Source: Candidatus Rubrimentiphilum sp.
GTDB taxonomy: Bacteria; Vulcanimicrobiota; Vulcanimicrobiia; Vulcanimicrobiales; Vulcanimicrobiaceae
DNA: 64,000 nt
Assembly (NCBI GenBank): GCA_035710515.1
Contig: DASTDE010000001.1
Span: 930,001-994,000, forward strand
Direction of reading: 5' to 3'
The translations under genes and the position numbers were made by a program. Below the pieces are notes generated by a model. That model saw nothing but the letters and a program-made list of their open reading frames with translations. It was not told where the DNA came from and did no database searches. Below are positions 32,933-42,932 of this stretch, in pieces. Numbering within the stretch: the first letter of the stretch is position 1; each line of letters begins with the position of its first letter.

Positions 32933-33730
32933 ATGCCCTTTGCCGATGTAAACGGCACGCGCCTCCACTACGAAGTCGCCGGCGAAGGACCGCCGGTGGT
33001 TTTCGTTCACGGTCTGGGGCTGGACATGCGCATGTGGGACGATCAATTCGACGTATTCGCGCGTCGCTATCGCGTCATGCGGTACGACCTGCGGGGCTTT
33101 GGAAAATCGGCTCCCCAGACAGAAGAGCGATTTCTACACGCGGAAGATCTGCGCGCTCTCATGGACCATCTCGAAGCTCCAAAGGCAAACGTGATCGGCC
33201 TGTCGCTAGGCGGTATGATTGCGCTTCAATTTGCGTTGCTGTTTTCGGACGCTTTATGGAAATTAGTCTTGGTGGATGCAGCGCTGGACGGCTTCGAATG
33301 GAGCGGCGAGTGGGAAGCGGCCTATGCCGCGATTCGGGAGAGAGCGGCGCAGCAAGGTGCGAGCGCCGCAAATCAGATGTGGATGGAGCATGACTTGTTC
33401 GCTCCGGCGCGCGAACGGCCTGAGTGCCGGTCGAAGTTAGCGCAGATGGTGACCGAGTGTTCAGGATGGACATGGGTGAATAAGAGCACGGCGCGCGGCA
33501 TTCGGCCGCCGTCAGCCGAGCGATTGGGCGAGATACTCGCGCCAACGCTGGTGCTTGTCGGCGAGCGCGATCTGCCGGATTTCCAGCGCATTGCGAACAA
33601 ATTAACCGCGGAAATTCCGGCCGCGCGTAAGGTCGAAATGAAGGGTGTGGGCCACATGAGCAACATGGAGAATGCCGAATTGTTCAATACGATCGTAAAC
33701 GGATTCTTATCGGAGCTAGATTCCCGCTAG
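32933..33730 (+). CDS. Alpha/beta hydrolase (3-oxoadipate enol-lactonase-like)
   Basis: The 265-aa protein opens VNGTRLHYEVAGEGPPVVF, then HGLGLDMRMWDDQF and YDLRGFGKS. The nucleophile is S91 in GLSLGGM; the acid is probably in LVGERDLPDF and the histidine in MKGVGHMSNMEN. This arrangement matches the PcaD/epoxide-hydrolase-like branch; actual substrate is not known. It is cytosolic (no signal peptide). It follows the HD-domain gene by 3 nt, and the convergent secreted protein gene overlaps its end by 15 nt. Confidence 0.8.
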   Translation: MPFADVNGTRLHYEVAGEGPPVVFVHGLGLDMRMWDDQFDVFARRYRVMRYDLRGFGKSAPQTEERFLHAEDLRALMDHLEAPKANVIGLSLGGMIALQFALLFSDALWKLVLVDAALDGFEWSGEWEAAYAAIRERAAQQGASAANQMWMEHDLFAPARERPECRSKLAQMVTECSGWTWVNKSTARGIRPPSAERLGEILAPTLVLVGERDLPDFQRIANKLTAEIPAARKVEMKGVGHMSNMENAELFNTIVNGFLSELDSR

Positions 33731-34495
33731 TATTGACTTGTGCGCTTGGTCGAGCGAACTGAAGCGCCGGTAGTTCGAATACGCCGACACGACGTCACGG
33801 CTGCCGTGAATGAACAAAACGTGGCCGGTCCAATGCTGCCGAACCTCTACGACGCTCCAAAGGTCAGGCGTGACCCGGCCAAATGTGACTGTTATGGTTC
33901 CCGAATCGGCGTCTTTCGGGAGAACGGCCGGATGACACACGATCTGCGTTAGGCGGCCCGTTCGGCCGTCAATGATGTACATACCGTCATTGTGATTGGC
34001 ATCGCGCTTTGAGCTCGTAAAGGAGAACGCGATGCTTCCCGGCGCACAACTGCTGCACGCCGCCGGAGCGAGACGGTATTCGGCCAGTGCGTCCGGGCTC
34101 AAAGGAACGTCAACATCTTCGCCGGGCGGCTTCTTGTCTAGTTGCGCATTGACTTTGGCAATGTCGTCAGCGGTGTACTGTTTGCCGCCGGCATTGCCGC
34201 TATAGCGATGTGCCCACACGAGACGCCCGTCATCCCGTAGGCGCCCCGAGTCATTTGCGTCGTCTTCGTTGTGGCCGGGTGCGCGCTGGGTGACTACGTA
34301 GTGCCGGTGAAAACCGATGAGCCCGTGGTGCTCGGCGGCGAGCGTTTGCAACGCCTCGCGGAGTCGTTGGGGAACGTCCGAACTCGACGCGCGAGCAACG
34401 GGGACGCCAAGCAAAAGCCCGCAAAACGCCAATACGGCGACTCTGAACAGCAACATATCTTTGATACGTTCGCGAGCCGGGCGAAGTTTCGGCAC
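33716..34495 (-). CDS. Secreted hypothetical protein
   Basis: GTG 34495 with AGGA 4 nt upstream gives a 259-aa product with a basic leader and hydrophobic core (MLLFRVAVLAFCGLLLGVPV, cleavage near ARA-SSS). The mature domain includes HRHYVVTQRAPGHNEDD, a CSSC pair (APAACSSCAPG) and several Asp/Gly-rich strands. I see no known family. An ATG at 34456 would also give a signal peptide. It is convergent with the alpha/beta hydrolase. Confidence 0.55.
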   Translation of the reverse strand: MPKLRPARERIKDMLLFRVAVLAFCGLLLGVPVARASSSDVPQRLREALQTLAAEHHGLIGFHRHYVVTQRAPGHNEDDANDSGRLRDDGRLVWAHRYSGNAGGKQYTADDIAKVNAQLDKKPPGEDVDVPLSPDALAEYRLAPAACSSCAPGSIAFSFTSSKRDANHNDGMYIIDGRTGRLTQIVCHPAVLPKDADSGTITVTFGRVTPDLWSVVEVRQHWTGHVLFIHGSRDVVSAYSNYRRFSSLDQAHKSILAGI

Positions 34496-34549
34496 GCGTT
34501 CCTAGCTAGGTAGGCATCACCCGGGCCGATCTCGCACTTTGAGGAGACT

Positions 34550-35056
34550 ATGAAACTGTATAGTACGGCTGCTCTGCTGGCGGCGATCGCGTTGCTGGTT
34601 GCAGCCAATCCGCCGGCAAAGAGCATCAACGCAACGCGCGCTTTTGCCGCGATTGCGCCGAAACTGAAAACGGCAACGCGCGTCCCAGTGCTGCTCCCGA
34701 CGCGACTGCCGAGCTGGGTCGACGCCGGCCCGTTTGCCATCATCGAACAAAGTTCAAAGACGCATTATGCCGTGGATATTGCGGCGGTTGCGGACTGCAA
34801 CGGCGCGCACGTCTGTAGTTTCGGTCACGTGTACGGTTCGTCGAAGCCCCTGAGTATAGATGACATACCCGGCGGCGGCACCTGGGTCGTGCTCGGATCG
34901 GGCGTGAAAGTCCGGTACGTCGCGTCGGTCAACTACGCGTATCCTTCGGACGCAGTCTTAGCATGGCAAAGCGGCGGCAACTATTACGCGATCACGCTGA
35001 AGGGCGGCAGTCTCGCGGACTTGGCAGCCACAATGCGGAGCATGCGCCGCTATTAG
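34550..35056 (+). CDS. Secreted hypothetical protein
   Basis: The 168-aa product has a signal peptide (MKLYSTAALLAAIALLVAAN) and a beta-rich mature domain with a Cys pair (DCNGAHVCSFG) and a repeated G-G-x-W pattern (PGGGTWVVLGSGVKVRY). It has TGAGGAGA 7 nt before ATG. No recognised family. A small unknown gene follows 20 nt later. Confidence 0.55.
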   Translation: MKLYSTAALLAAIALLVAANPPAKSINATRAFAAIAPKLKTATRVPVLLPTRLPSWVDAGPFAIIEQSSKTHYAVDIAAVADCNGAHVCSFGHVYGSSKPLSIDDIPGGGTWVVLGSGVKVRYVASVNYAYPSDAVLAWQSGGNYYAITLKGGSLADLAATMRSMRRY

Positions 35057-35075
35057 CGTCTATCGGGACGAGTTA

Positions 35076-35363
35076 TTGGACGCCGAGCGCCAAGGCTTGG
35101 CCGCGTATAACGCGATGGAAGAGTGGGTGAGCCGTCCTCCGGATGCACCCGAAGTCCCAGGTGCCGTGTTGGAAGGCTGGGCGAAACAGTTGCGCGAGAG
35201 CCGTGAGCGCATATTGAAGCTCTTTAGGGAGCAGGGAACGCGAGACGACATCGCCGAGGCGCTCGCACGTAGCGAAACCTATCACAAGTCGCTTGGCCTA
35301 ACCATTCGAGACAAACCGGAGCAATCCGAAGCGGAAGAGGAAGATAAGCCCGTCACCGGCTAG
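35076..35363 (+). CDS. Small acidic helical protein of unknown function
   Basis: The 95-aa cytosolic product is charged and helical (AKQLRESRERILKLFREQG, EALARSETYHKSLGL), with a Glu-rich end. TTG 35076 is the start, following GGGACGAG. No family is recognised. It stands between two unrelated plus-strand genes. Confidence 0.45.
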   Translation: MDAERQGLAAYNAMEEWVSRPPDAPEVPGAVLEGWAKQLRESRERILKLFREQGTRDDIAEALARSETYHKSLGLTIRDKPEQSEAEEEDKPVTG

Positions 35364-35369
35364 CGCGCG

Positions 35370-35401
35370 AAACAACCAGCCCGTTGTTTTGTAATACGGG
35401 C
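35370..35401 (+). promoter_or_regulatory. Two mutually exclusive leader hairpins before the oxidoreductase
   Basis: AAACAAC (35370-35376) can pair with GTTGTTT (35383-35389), while GCCCGT (35379-35384) can pair with ACGGGC (35396-35401). The two stems share 35383-35384 and cannot form together. They end 2 nt before the ATG at 35404. An attenuator-like switch is possible; chance is not excluded. Confidence 0.3.
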
Positions 35402-35403
35402 AG

Positions 35404-36375
35404 ATGAGAATCGCCGTATACTCAGGTTACGGCAACGCCGATGTTGTCCGGATTTGCGATGCGCCGGAACCGGTGCCGAATGAAGACGAAGCGCTCATTT
35501 CCGTCCGGGCCGCGTCGATCGAAGCGCCCGATTGGCGCCTCATGCACGGTAAGCCGGCGATTGTGCGGCTTTTCTTCGGCATGCGCAAACCGAAGTTCAG
35601 GCCGGGTCGCAACGTGTCCGGAGAGGTTGTGGCCGTGGGCTCGCGTGTCACCGGCTTCAAACATGGCGACGCCGTTTTAGGCATGTGCCCAGGCGCTTTT
35701 GCGGAGTACGTCTGTGCGCGGGAGTCCCGCCTCGTCAAGAAGCCGGAAACCCTAACGTACGAGGAAGCCGCGGCATTGCCGATATCTGCCCTCACGGCTT
35801 TGCAAGGGTTGCGCGACTACGGAAAAGTCCGCCCTGGGCAGCGTGTCCTGATAAATGGTTCGTCGGGCGGCGTCGGTACGTTCGCGGTGCAGATTGCCAA
35901 GAACTTGGGCGCAACCGTAACCGGCGTTTGCAGCACGGGCAACGTAGAGTTGGCGCGATCTCTTGGCGCGGATCGTGTCATCGACTACACACAGCAAGAT
36001 TTCACGCAAACCGAAGATCGATATGATGTTATTTACGATCTTGTAGGAGATCGGCCGCTCGCGCAGCTCGGAGCAATCCTAACTGCCGACGGTCGTTACG
36101 TCGCGGCGGGCGCGCCGAAAAATGTCACACTTTTCGGGCTGTTGGCTCGGCTAGTGGCAATGACGGTGCGTTCGCGCCTTGGCTCGCGCAAGTATGTGTC
36201 GTTCATTGCAAGGAGCAATCAGGGCGACCTAGGCTTTCTGGCCGGACTTGCCGGCGAGGGAAAGCTCAAGCCCGCCATCGATCGATGCTATACCTTGGAC
36301 GAAACGGCTGCAGCACTCGGGTACGTGGATCAAGGTCACGCTCGCGCGAAGGTCGTTATCGTCATTAATGGCTAG
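35404..36375 (+). CDS. Zinc-independent medium-chain oxidoreductase (quinone oxidoreductase-like)
   Basis: The 323-aa enzyme of the MDR superfamily has the N-terminal GroES-like fold (YSGYGNADVVRICDAPEP, GRNVSGEVVAVGSRVTGF) and the NADP-binding loop SSGGVGTFAVQIAKNLGA followed by TGVCSTGNVELARSLGAD. The zinc-ligand Cys/His set of alcohol dehydrogenases is absent, pointing to quinone oxidoreductase or crotonyl-type reductases. It is cytosolic. It stands alone between a small unknown gene and a convergent secreted protein. Confidence 0.85.
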   Translation: MRIAVYSGYGNADVVRICDAPEPVPNEDEALISVRAASIEAPDWRLMHGKPAIVRLFFGMRKPKFRPGRNVSGEVVAVGSRVTGFKHGDAVLGMCPGAFAEYVCARESRLVKKPETLTYEEAAALPISALTALQGLRDYGKVRPGQRVLINGSSGGVGTFAVQIAKNLGATVTGVCSTGNVELARSLGADRVIDYTQQDFTQTEDRYDVIYDLVGDRPLAQLGAILTADGRYVAAGAPKNVTLFGLLARLVAMTVRSRLGSRKYVSFIARSNQGDLGFLAGLAGEGKLKPAIDRCYTLDETAAALGYVDQGHARAKVVIVING

Positions 36376-36832
36376 CGCGGACGCAGGTATCGACTGAGGT
36401 GATGGTCTTGCCACCCGTGCGAACCGTTCCGTGCAGCGTGTATTCCGTCGCGGAGACGCGATCGAACGTTACCGCAATACTTGCGTCGGGGTAGATGCTG
36501 TGATAGGCGATGTGCGTCGGATCGCTGCCGGTCGCACGCATGACTGTGGCAGTTCCTTGTGTGTCGAGAACGATCGCCGTCCAACGGCCGTGCTGCGCGT
36601 CGTACGCTTGTAACTCTTCGTCGCCGCCGCCCGTCCAAGTAGCACTTTGCCGTAAAATACGGCCGTCACTATCGTAAGCATAGGCGGCACGGTAAGCGAA
36701 GCGTGTCGCTCCCGCGTGGTACGTGCAGTTCCAGGTACCAACCAGATACTGCAGACCGGCGAGTGGCGCCGGCGCTGCAGGCAAAGCCGCAGCAAGCACA
36801 AGGGAGGCGATCGTCACGACAATACCGTTCAT
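36365..36832 (-). CDS. Small secreted beta-barrel-like protein (LVGTW motif)
   Basis: The 155-aa product has a signal peptide (MNGIVVTIASLVLAAALPAA) and begins the mature part LAGLQYLVGTWNCTYHAGATR. The L-V-G-T-W-x-C opening is typical of DUF1579/lipocalin-like or THAP4-type small barrels that bind hydrophobic ligands. Later strands (RWTAIVLDTQGTATVM, SIYPDASIAVTFD) agree. It is convergent with the oxidoreductase by 11 nt. Function is unknown. Confidence 0.6.
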   Translation of the reverse strand: MNGIVVTIASLVLAAALPAAPAPLAGLQYLVGTWNCTYHAGATRFAYRAAYAYDSDGRILRQSATWTGGGDEELQAYDAQHGRWTAIVLDTQGTATVMRATGSDPTHIAYHSIYPDASIAVTFDRVSATEYTLHGTVRTGGKTITSVDTCVRASH

Positions 36833-36901
36833 GGATAGGCCATATATCCCAAGTGGAGTCTATTCCTGTGTCGAAATGATGGGCCGGCAGGAGGTACGTT
36901 C

Positions 36902-37543
36902 TTGAGACGCCTTGGATCGTTGTTAGCCGGCGTGATCGCCGCAGTCATATTTCTTTGCGGCAGCTTCTTAGGTGAGGCCCCAGCGGCGGCTCAGGTACCG
37001 TGCGCAGGTGTCGGCCAAGAATTCAGTCTTCAGCAGATGAGATCGACCCTAAAGGACATGTCGACGGAAGATCCCGCCATCATCGATCGGAATCTCAAGA
37101 ATTACACCTTCCTCGTAGAACACTGGCGCGTCGTCACTCCCGGCCAGGAGAATCCAGCGGTGCGGCTCTACAGCGACGCGCTGGAGTATTGGCGCGAGAA
37201 GAAGGCTCGTCTAGAGTTGGGCGATACGGTCGAGGTTCACGCGGGTAAACGCTGGGCTTCGTTTCTTCGCGCTACGATCGACAAAGAGGAGAAGCGCATC
37301 GTCGGCACGTGGAATTGGTGGAACGGCTATACTGTCACGTTCAACGAGAACGGCGGCGCGTCATATAGGGGCAGTTCGCTCGTGCAGAGCGGCGTCGGCC
37401 GGTGGCAAAATACCGGCGGGAATACCTACCACGTGCACTGGCTGCAATCCAAGACGGACGACTACTTCACGCTGTCCTTCAACGGTATGAAGTTAGAAGG
37501 AAAGTACGATGGCAAGCCGGGTGTTAGCACGCGGAAATGCTAG
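36902..37543 (+). CDS. Secreted protein with C-terminal GTWNWWNG barrel
   Basis: TTG 36902 with GGAGG 7 nt upstream gives a 213-aa product with a signal peptide (MRRLGSLLAGVIAAVIFLCG). A helical stretch (LQQMRSTLKDMSTEDPAII) is followed by a charged middle (EYWREKKARLEL) and a barrel starting RIVGTWNWWNGYTVTFNENG. The terminal GKYDGKPGVSTRKC is exposed. The G-T-W motif resembles the 36365 protein and many extracytoplasmic lipocalin-like domains. It overlaps the next gene by 7 nt. Confidence 0.55.
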   Translation: MRRLGSLLAGVIAAVIFLCGSFLGEAPAAAQVPCAGVGQEFSLQQMRSTLKDMSTEDPAIIDRNLKNYTFLVEHWRVVTPGQENPAVRLYSDALEYWREKKARLELGDTVEVHAGKRWASFLRATIDKEEKRIVGTWNWWNGYTVTFNENGGASYRGSSLVQSGVGRWQNTGGNTYHVHWLQSKTDDYFTLSFNGMKLEGKYDGKPGVSTRKC

Positions 37544-37947
37544 GACTACATTTGAACCGCAACAACCGTATCTTAACCGTCATGTCTTTGCTCGCGATCA
37601 TTCTGCTGTCGCTCCACTTGACGGATGACATCGTCTATGGGACCGATAGGTCGCCGGCCGCAAACATCGCGGTAATAGCTATCCTCGTCATCTGGCTATA
37701 CGGGGCGCTGGTGCTCGCCGAGCGGCGATCGGGGCACGTGATCATGCTCCTCGGATCGCTGGCCGGCATGGTAGTTTTCACCGTTCACGTGAACAGACCA
37801 GGAGGACTGCCGGCCGGCACGCTCGCTGCATCTAGCGGAGTGTTCTTCTTCGTTTGGACACTCCTCGCGCTCGCAACCACCTCCGTTTTCTGCGCTATCC
37901 TCGCAGCGCACGGGTTATGGAATCTGCGACGCTCAAAACTGCCTTGA
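37537..37947 (+). CDS. Small four-helix membrane protein
   Basis: The 136-aa protein has four predicted membrane helices (about 15-32, 43-61, 67-84, 97-125), with a polar loop VNRPGGLPAGTL between the last two. No family is recognised. It overlaps the preceding secreted-protein gene by 7 nt and the MerR regulator starts 7 nt after its stop. Operon membership with both is likely. Confidence 0.6.
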   Translation: MLGLHLNRNNRILTVMSLLAIILLSLHLTDDIVYGTDRSPAANIAVIAILVIWLYGALVLAERRSGHVIMLLGSLAGMVVFTVHVNRPGGLPAGTLAASSGVFFFVWTLLALATTSVFCAILAAHGLWNLRRSKLP

Positions 37948-37954
37948 GCGCTGG

Positions 37955-38767
37955 TTGGAACCTCTACTGACGATCGGCGATTTCTCACGGGCAACGCACT
38001 TGAGCGTGAAGGCCTTGCGGCACTATCACGATGTGGGCTTGCTTAGCCCGTTCGACGTCGACCCGAACACCGGGTACCGCTTTTATAGCGCAGCGCAACT
38101 CGAGGCTGCGCAGTTGATCCGTCACCTCCGCAAACTCAAAATGCCCGTGGAACAGGTCAAGGCGGTTCTGGGGGCCTCAAACATGGACGAGCGCAACGAG
38201 ATCATCGTTGCTCATCTGAAACACATGGAGGCACAGCTCGAAAATGCGCGGGTGACCGTTGCGCTGCTTCGTGCCATGCTCGAGCCTACAACCATGGAGA
38301 TTGCGGTGGAACACCGTTTTGTCCCGGCTGTTATGGCAGCGGCGATCACCGAGATCGTGGAATTGGGTGCAATGGCCGCATGGTGGGCAGAAGCGTTCCG
38401 AGAAATCTATGCCGCGTTGCGTGCGCAAGGTGAAACTCCCGCCGGACCGGGCGGCGGGCTCTTTGCAACCGAAGTTTTCAGCGAGGAAATCGGCGAGAGC
38501 CTGATCTTCGTGCCGATTTCGAAAGCGCTAGCAGAATCGGGTCGCGTGCGCGTAATGGAGATTCCCGCGGTCGAAGCAGCCGTTGCCGTGCATCGTGGGC
38601 CGCTGTCCACCGCAGGGCCCTCTTATGCTGCCCTTGGCAAGTACGTGGCGGAGCATGCGATCGGGGCGGACGGTCCGATTCGCGAGTGCTATCTCGAGAT
38701 GACCGGAATGTCAAACGACGACGTCGTGCGTACGGAAATCTTCTGGCCGATCTTGACTCTCCCGTAA
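37955..38767 (+). CDS. MerR-family regulator with GyrI-like effector domain
   Basis: The 270-aa protein combines an N-terminal MerR HTH (MEPLLTIGDFSRATHLSVKALRHYHDVGLL, then NTGYRFYSAAQLEAAQLIRHL) with a C-terminal GyrI/AraC-type ligand-binding domain (VEAAVAVHRGPLSTAGPSY, ECYLEMTG). This architecture is that of BmrR-like multidrug or ligand sensors. TTG 37955 is the start. It sits in a run with a small membrane protein and a SnoaL-like protein, and may control that run. Confidence 0.85.
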   Translation: MEPLLTIGDFSRATHLSVKALRHYHDVGLLSPFDVDPNTGYRFYSAAQLEAAQLIRHLRKLKMPVEQVKAVLGASNMDERNEIIVAHLKHMEAQLENARVTVALLRAMLEPTTMEIAVEHRFVPAVMAAAITEIVELGAMAAWWAEAFREIYAALRAQGETPAGPGGGLFATEVFSEEIGESLIFVPISKALAESGRVRVMEIPAVEAAVAVHRGPLSTAGPSYAALGKYVAEHAIGADGPIRECYLEMTGMSNDDVVRTEIFWPILTLP

Positions 38768-38789
38768 CCGGATACTGGAGAATCAACGC

Positions 38790-39209
38790 ATGGAGGCTAT
38801 TATGGCAGAGGACGACGAGCAAACCCTAATTTCCATCGTGAAGGAAATGGCAGAATCAATGACCGGTGAGCAGAGCACGCGGCACTGGGCGCCCAATGTG
38901 CTTTGGTTCGACATTCCGCCCTTTGCGTCACGGGGCGTTCAACCGGCGCGAAAGATGTTTGACAGTGTCTTCAGCAATTTTCAATCGTGTCACGTAGAGT
39001 TACTCGAGACCGACGCGATGCTGAACGGTAATATGGGCATTGTTTGCACGGTCCAAAAGGTCGAGATCGTGCTTAAGAGCGGCGCCGCCAAACGCGTAAT
39101 GGCGCGTCAAACCGATTGCTTCGAGAAGCGCGACGGAAGGTGGCAGCTCATCCATCAACACGCGTCTGTCCCGTCGGGCGGCGATTGGGACGGCAAGATT
39201 ACTCTATAG
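38790..39209 (+). CDS. SnoaL-like / NTF2-fold protein
   Basis: The 139-aa protein has the NTF2/SnoaL pattern: HWAPNVLWFDIPPFASRGV, a central strand with VCTVQKVEIV, and DCFEKRDGRWQLIHQHASVP near the end. Such domains bind small hydrophobic ligands or act as cyclases or ketosteroid-isomerase-like enzymes; the function is not known here. ATG 38802 has GGAGG 5 nt upstream and may be the true start instead of 38790. It follows the MerR gene by 22 nt. Confidence 0.7.
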   Translation: MEAIMAEDDEQTLISIVKEMAESMTGEQSTRHWAPNVLWFDIPPFASRGVQPARKMFDSVFSNFQSCHVELLETDAMLNGNMGIVCTVQKVEIVLKSGAAKRVMARQTDCFEKRDGRWQLIHQHASVPSGGDWDGKITL

Positions 39210-39244
39210 TCTGCTGTTGAGCGCCGCTTGATCCGGGGGTATTT

Positions 39245-42200
39245 CTAGCTGCAGCCGCTCGTAGCTCCGCATGAATCGCATTTTTCACACGACCCGTTAC
39301 GCACCATCGTCAGCTGTCCGCATTCCGCGCACGCGTTTCCCGTGTAGCCTTTCGCTTTGGCGGCGGTGATCTGCGCTGTCTTTGACGCTACCGCAGTCGC
39401 GGTGCCGGCGGTGGCCATTGCGGGCGCATCCCCGGGGCTCTCGATAACGCGTTCGACGACGTCAAGCGTTTGTGCATGCGGAACACCGTTGGGCCGCAGG
39501 TGCGTGCTGGTTGGATGCATCTTTTCGCTGACGCCCGCCGTGACGTACTGCACTTCGCCGGCTTCCTCACCGAAGTAATCTTCCTCATGCACGGGTCCCA
39601 TCGAGTCCATGTTCATTTCGGGCTGTACGTGCGCGAGCTCGTAGCGGCCGAGATAGCTGACGGCTAGCTCGCGGAAGATGTAGTCGAGGATCGACGTCGC
39701 CATCTTGATGTGGTTGTGGCCGACGACGGGTCCGTTCGGCTCGAAGCGCGTGAACGTAAATGCGTCGACGAACTCCTCCAGCGGCACGCCGTGCTGTAAA
39801 CCCAGTGAAACCGCGATCGCGAAGTTGTTCATCAGCGAGCGGAAGGCCGCGCCTTCCTTGTGCATGTCGATGAAGATCTCGCCCAGTTGGCCGCCGTCGT
39901 ACTCGCCGGTGCGCAAGTAGACTTTGTGGCCGCCGACGATCGCTTTTTGCGTGTAGCCGCTGCGGCGTTCAGGCATGCGGCGGCGTTTGGCGATGTACCG
40001 GTAGACGATGCGCTCGGCGATCTGCAACGGATGCTGGAACGCTCGCTGCGGCTGCTCTTCCTCGACCGCTTCGCCGCCGAGATCGGACGTCGCTGCGAGC
40101 GGCTGCGAGAGCTTGGAGCCGTCGCGATATAAGGCTACGGCCTTGATCATCCGCTCCCACGCGTAGCGATAGGCTTCTTTGACGTCGCCGATGGTCGCGG
40201 TTTGCGGAAGGTTGATGGTCTTCGAGATCGCACCGCTCACGAACGGCTGCGCTGCCGCCATCATGTCGATGTGCGCCAGCGGCCGGATGAAACGTAACCC
40301 ATGCTTGCCGCACGGATTTGCGCAATCGAAAACAAAGAGGTGCTCGTCTTTGAGATGCGGGGCGCCTTCCAGTGTCATGCGGCCGCAGATGACATCTGAC
40401 GCCTCGTCGATCTGATGCTGCGTGAAGCCCAGCGAGTCGCGCAGAATCGAGAAGCTCCAGCTGTTGAGCTGCTCGTCCGTTAAGCCGAGCGTCCCTTTGC
40501 AGAACTCTTCGCCAAGCGTGTACTTATTGAAAGCGAACTCCAGCTCGAAGGCGCTGGGCAGCGCCGCCTCGATACGCGCGATCGAATCCTCGTCGAATCC
40601 CTTGGCGCGCAGCGTCGCCGCGTTGATGTGGGGTGCGCCCTCCAACGAGCCCGTGCCTTTGGCGAAGGTTTCGATCTCTTGGATCTGCGACTCGCTGTAG
40701 CCCAGCTTGCGCAAGGCCGGCTCGACCGACTGATTGACGATGCGGAAATAGCCGCCGCCGGCGAGCTTCTTGAACTTGACCAATGCAAAATCAGGCTCGA
40801 TGCCGGTGGTGTCGCAGTCCATGACCAGCGCGATCGTGCCGGTCGGCGCGATCACGACGGTCTGCGCGTTGCGGAAGCCGGTGACCTCACCCATCGTTAG
40901 GGCGTCGTCCCACATCTTGCGCGCGAGGCCCCAGGTCTCTTGGGTGAAGAGCGTCGGCGCGTGCGTCACGGGTTTGATGGATAGGCCTTCGTAGGCCTCG
41001 TCGTGTTCGTCGTATGCCGCGCGGCGATGATTGCGGATCACGCGCAGCATCGGTTCGGCATTGGCCTCGAAGCGCGCAAACGGTCCGAGCTCGCGCGCCA
41101 TTTCGGCCGAAGCGCGATACGCCGAGCCGGTCATAAGCGCCGAGATCGCGGCGCACCAGCCGAAGCCGTCTTCTGAATCGTAGGGCAGGCCCATGCGCAT
41201 CAGCAGCGTGCCGAGGTTCGCATAACCCAAACCCAAGGTGCGATATCCGTGGTTCTTCTCGGCGATCGCCTTGGACGGCATCTGCCCCATCGTCACAGAG
41301 ATTTCCAGTGTCGTTGTCCACGTACGGGAGGCGTCGGCAAAAGCGGCGGCGTCGAAGTCGCCGTCGTCCTTGAGGAACTTGACGAGGTTTAGGCTCGCTA
41401 AATTACACGCCGTGTCGTCGATGAAGCAATACTCGGAGCACGGGTTAGTCGCGTTGATGCGATCGTCGTTGGAGCACGTGTGCCACTCTTGCAGAATGTT
41501 GTCGTATTGAATGCCCGGATCGGCGCACTGCCACGCGGCCAGCGCGATCTGCTCCCACAAGCTCGACGCTTTGATCGTCTTCATGACCGCGCCGGTCGTG
41601 CGGGCGGTCAGCTTCCAATCGTCGTCGCGATCGAGTGCCTCAAAGAATTCATTCGTCAGGCGAACGGAATTGTTTGAGTTCTGTCCCGAGACGGTCGCGT
41701 AGGCTTCCGAATCCCAGCCGGTGTCATAGGTCTCGACGTCCAGATGCTTGTAGCCCTGGCGCGCAAAGTCGAGAGCGTATTGAATGTTCGCCTGCGGGAT
41801 GCCGGCGGTTAGCGCGGCGCGCATCGCGCTCTTGAGCGCAGGGTTCAGCGCCGGATCGAGACGCGCGCCTTCGGGCACGGTCTCGTCGTGTGCCGCCTTC
41901 ATGATCGCGTTCAAGTGCTTTTCGCAGCTGATCGAACCCGCAACGAGATCCGAAACTTTTTGTTCTTCGCGAACTTTCCAGCCCACGAACTGTTCGATGT
42001 CAGGGTGGTCGGCGTTGAGCACGACCATCTTGGCAGCGCGGCGCGTGGTGCCGCCCGACTTGATCGCGCCGGCGGCGCGATCAAAGACTTTAAGGAAGGA
42101 CATGAGGCCCGAGCTGGTCCCGCCGCCAGTCAGTTTTTCGCCCGCCGCGCGGAGCTTGGAAAAATTGGCACCGCTGCCGGAGCCGCCCTTAAAGATGCGC

Positions 42201-42838
42201 GCTTCGCGCACGACGCCGTCGAAGATGCCGCCCTCGTTGACGAGATCGTCTTCGATCGAAAGGATGTAGCATGCCGAAACTTGCGGATGCTCGTACGTAT
42301 TGACGGAGCGCTTTACTTGCGAATCCGCCGGATCGACGAAGTAGTGGCCTTGCGCCGGGCCGGAGATGCCGTACGCCCAATGCAAACCGGTGTTGAACCA
42401 CTGCGGTGAGTTGGGCGCGCCGATCTGCCGCGCCAGCATGGCGCACATCTCGTCGTAATAGATTTGCGCGTCTTCTTCGGAGTCGAAGTAGCCGTGTTTG
42501 AAGCCCCAGTAGGTCCAGCAGCCCGCCATGCGGTTGAAGACCTGGCGTGAATCGCTTTCGGCCTCGAACCCGCAGTCGTCGGCAGCCTCGGAGCGCCACA
42601 GCCATTCGGGGACACCCTCTTCGGCGACGCGTTTGAGCTGCGTCGGAACCCCCGCCTTGCGGCAGTATTTTTGGGCCAGGACATCGGTGGCGACCTGGCT
42701 CCAGCCGGACGGCACCATGATGTCAGGAGCCTCGAATATCACCGACCCGTCCGGGTTGACGATGCGCGAGGCTCGCGGTTCGAAAGAGAGGCCGGCGTAG
42801 GGGTCGCCGGGGGCCGAATAGAGGCGGCGGAACTTCAT
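39245..42838 (-). CDS. nrdJ: Adenosylcobalamin-dependent ribonucleotide reductase (class II)
   Basis: The 1197-aa enzyme makes deoxyribonucleotides with coenzyme B12. The first active-site cysteine is in [11 protein letters not shown] (C190); the radical-site motif NPCSEYCF and the later long barrel with [17 protein letters not shown] are present. It ends in a zinc-ribbon ([20 protein letters not shown]) and a Cys-rich reducing tail (CGATSGCS). It is of the long alpha-type seen in many aerobes and needs no activase or NrdF. Tandem NrdR-like boxes lie upstream. No NrdR gene is in the window. The size is within the family range. Confidence 0.95.
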   Translation of the reverse strand: MKFRRLYSAPGDPYAGLSFEPRASRIVNPDGSVIFEAPDIMVPSGWSQVATDVLAQKYCRKAGVPTQLKRVAEEGVPEWLWRSEAADDCGFEAESDSRQVFNRMAGCWTYWGFKHGYFDSEEDAQIYYDEMCAMLARQIGAPNSPQWFNTGLHWAYGISGPAQGHYFVDPADSQVKRSVNTYEHPQVSACYILSIEDDLVNEGGIFDGVVREARIFKGGSGSGANFSKLRAAGEKLTGGGTSSGLMSFLKVFDRAAGAIKSGGTTRRAAKMVVLNADHPDIEQFVGWKVREEQKVSDLVAGSISCEKHLNAIMKAAHDETVPEGARLDPALNPALKSAMRAALTAGIPQANIQYALDFARQGYKHLDVETYDTGWDSEAYATVSGQNSNNSVRLTNEFFEALDRDDDWKLTARTTGAVMKTIKASSLWEQIALAAWQCADPGIQYDNILQEWHTCSNDDRINATNPCSEYCFIDDTACNLASLNLVKFLKDDGDFDAAAFADASRTWTTTLEISVTMGQMPSKAIAEKNHGYRTLGLGYANLGTLLMRMGLPYDSEDGFGWCAAISALMTGSAYRASAEMARELGPFARFEANAEPMLRVIRNHRRAAYDEHDEAYEGLSIKPVTHAPTLFTQETWGLARKMWDDALTMGEVTGFRNAQTVVIAPTGTIALVMDCDTTGIEPDFALVKFKKLAGGGYFRIVNQSVEPALRKLGYSESQIQEIETFAKGTGSLEGAPHINAATLRAKGFDEDSIARIEAALPSAFELEFAFNKYTLGEEFCKGTLGLTDEQLNSWSFSILRDSLGFTQHQIDEASDVICGRMTLEGAPHLKDEHLFVFDCANPCGKHGLRFIRPLAHIDMMAAAQPFVSGAISKTINLPQTATIGDVKEAYRYAWERMIKAVALYRDGSKLSQPLAATSDLGGEAVEEEQPQRAFQHPLQIAERIVYRYIAKRRRMPERRSGYTQKAIVGGHKVYLRTGEYDGGQLGEIFIDMHKEGAAFRSLMNNFAIAVSLGLQHGVPLEEFVDAFTFTRFEPNGPVVGHNHIKMATSILDYIFRELAVSYLGRYELAHVQPEMNMDSMGPVHEEDYFGEEAGEVQYVTAGVSEKMHPTSTHLRPNGVPHAQTLDVVERVIESPGDAPAMATAGTATAVASKTAQITAAKAKGYTGNACAECGQLTMVRNGSCEKCDSCGATSGCS

Positions 42839-42932
42839 CGAGGCTCCTTCCTCCGGGTGGGGAGGACCCGTTCAGTACGAGGGAATTGTGACGAACACCT
42901 GTTCGATTGGCAACGGACACAACCGTTAGGCG

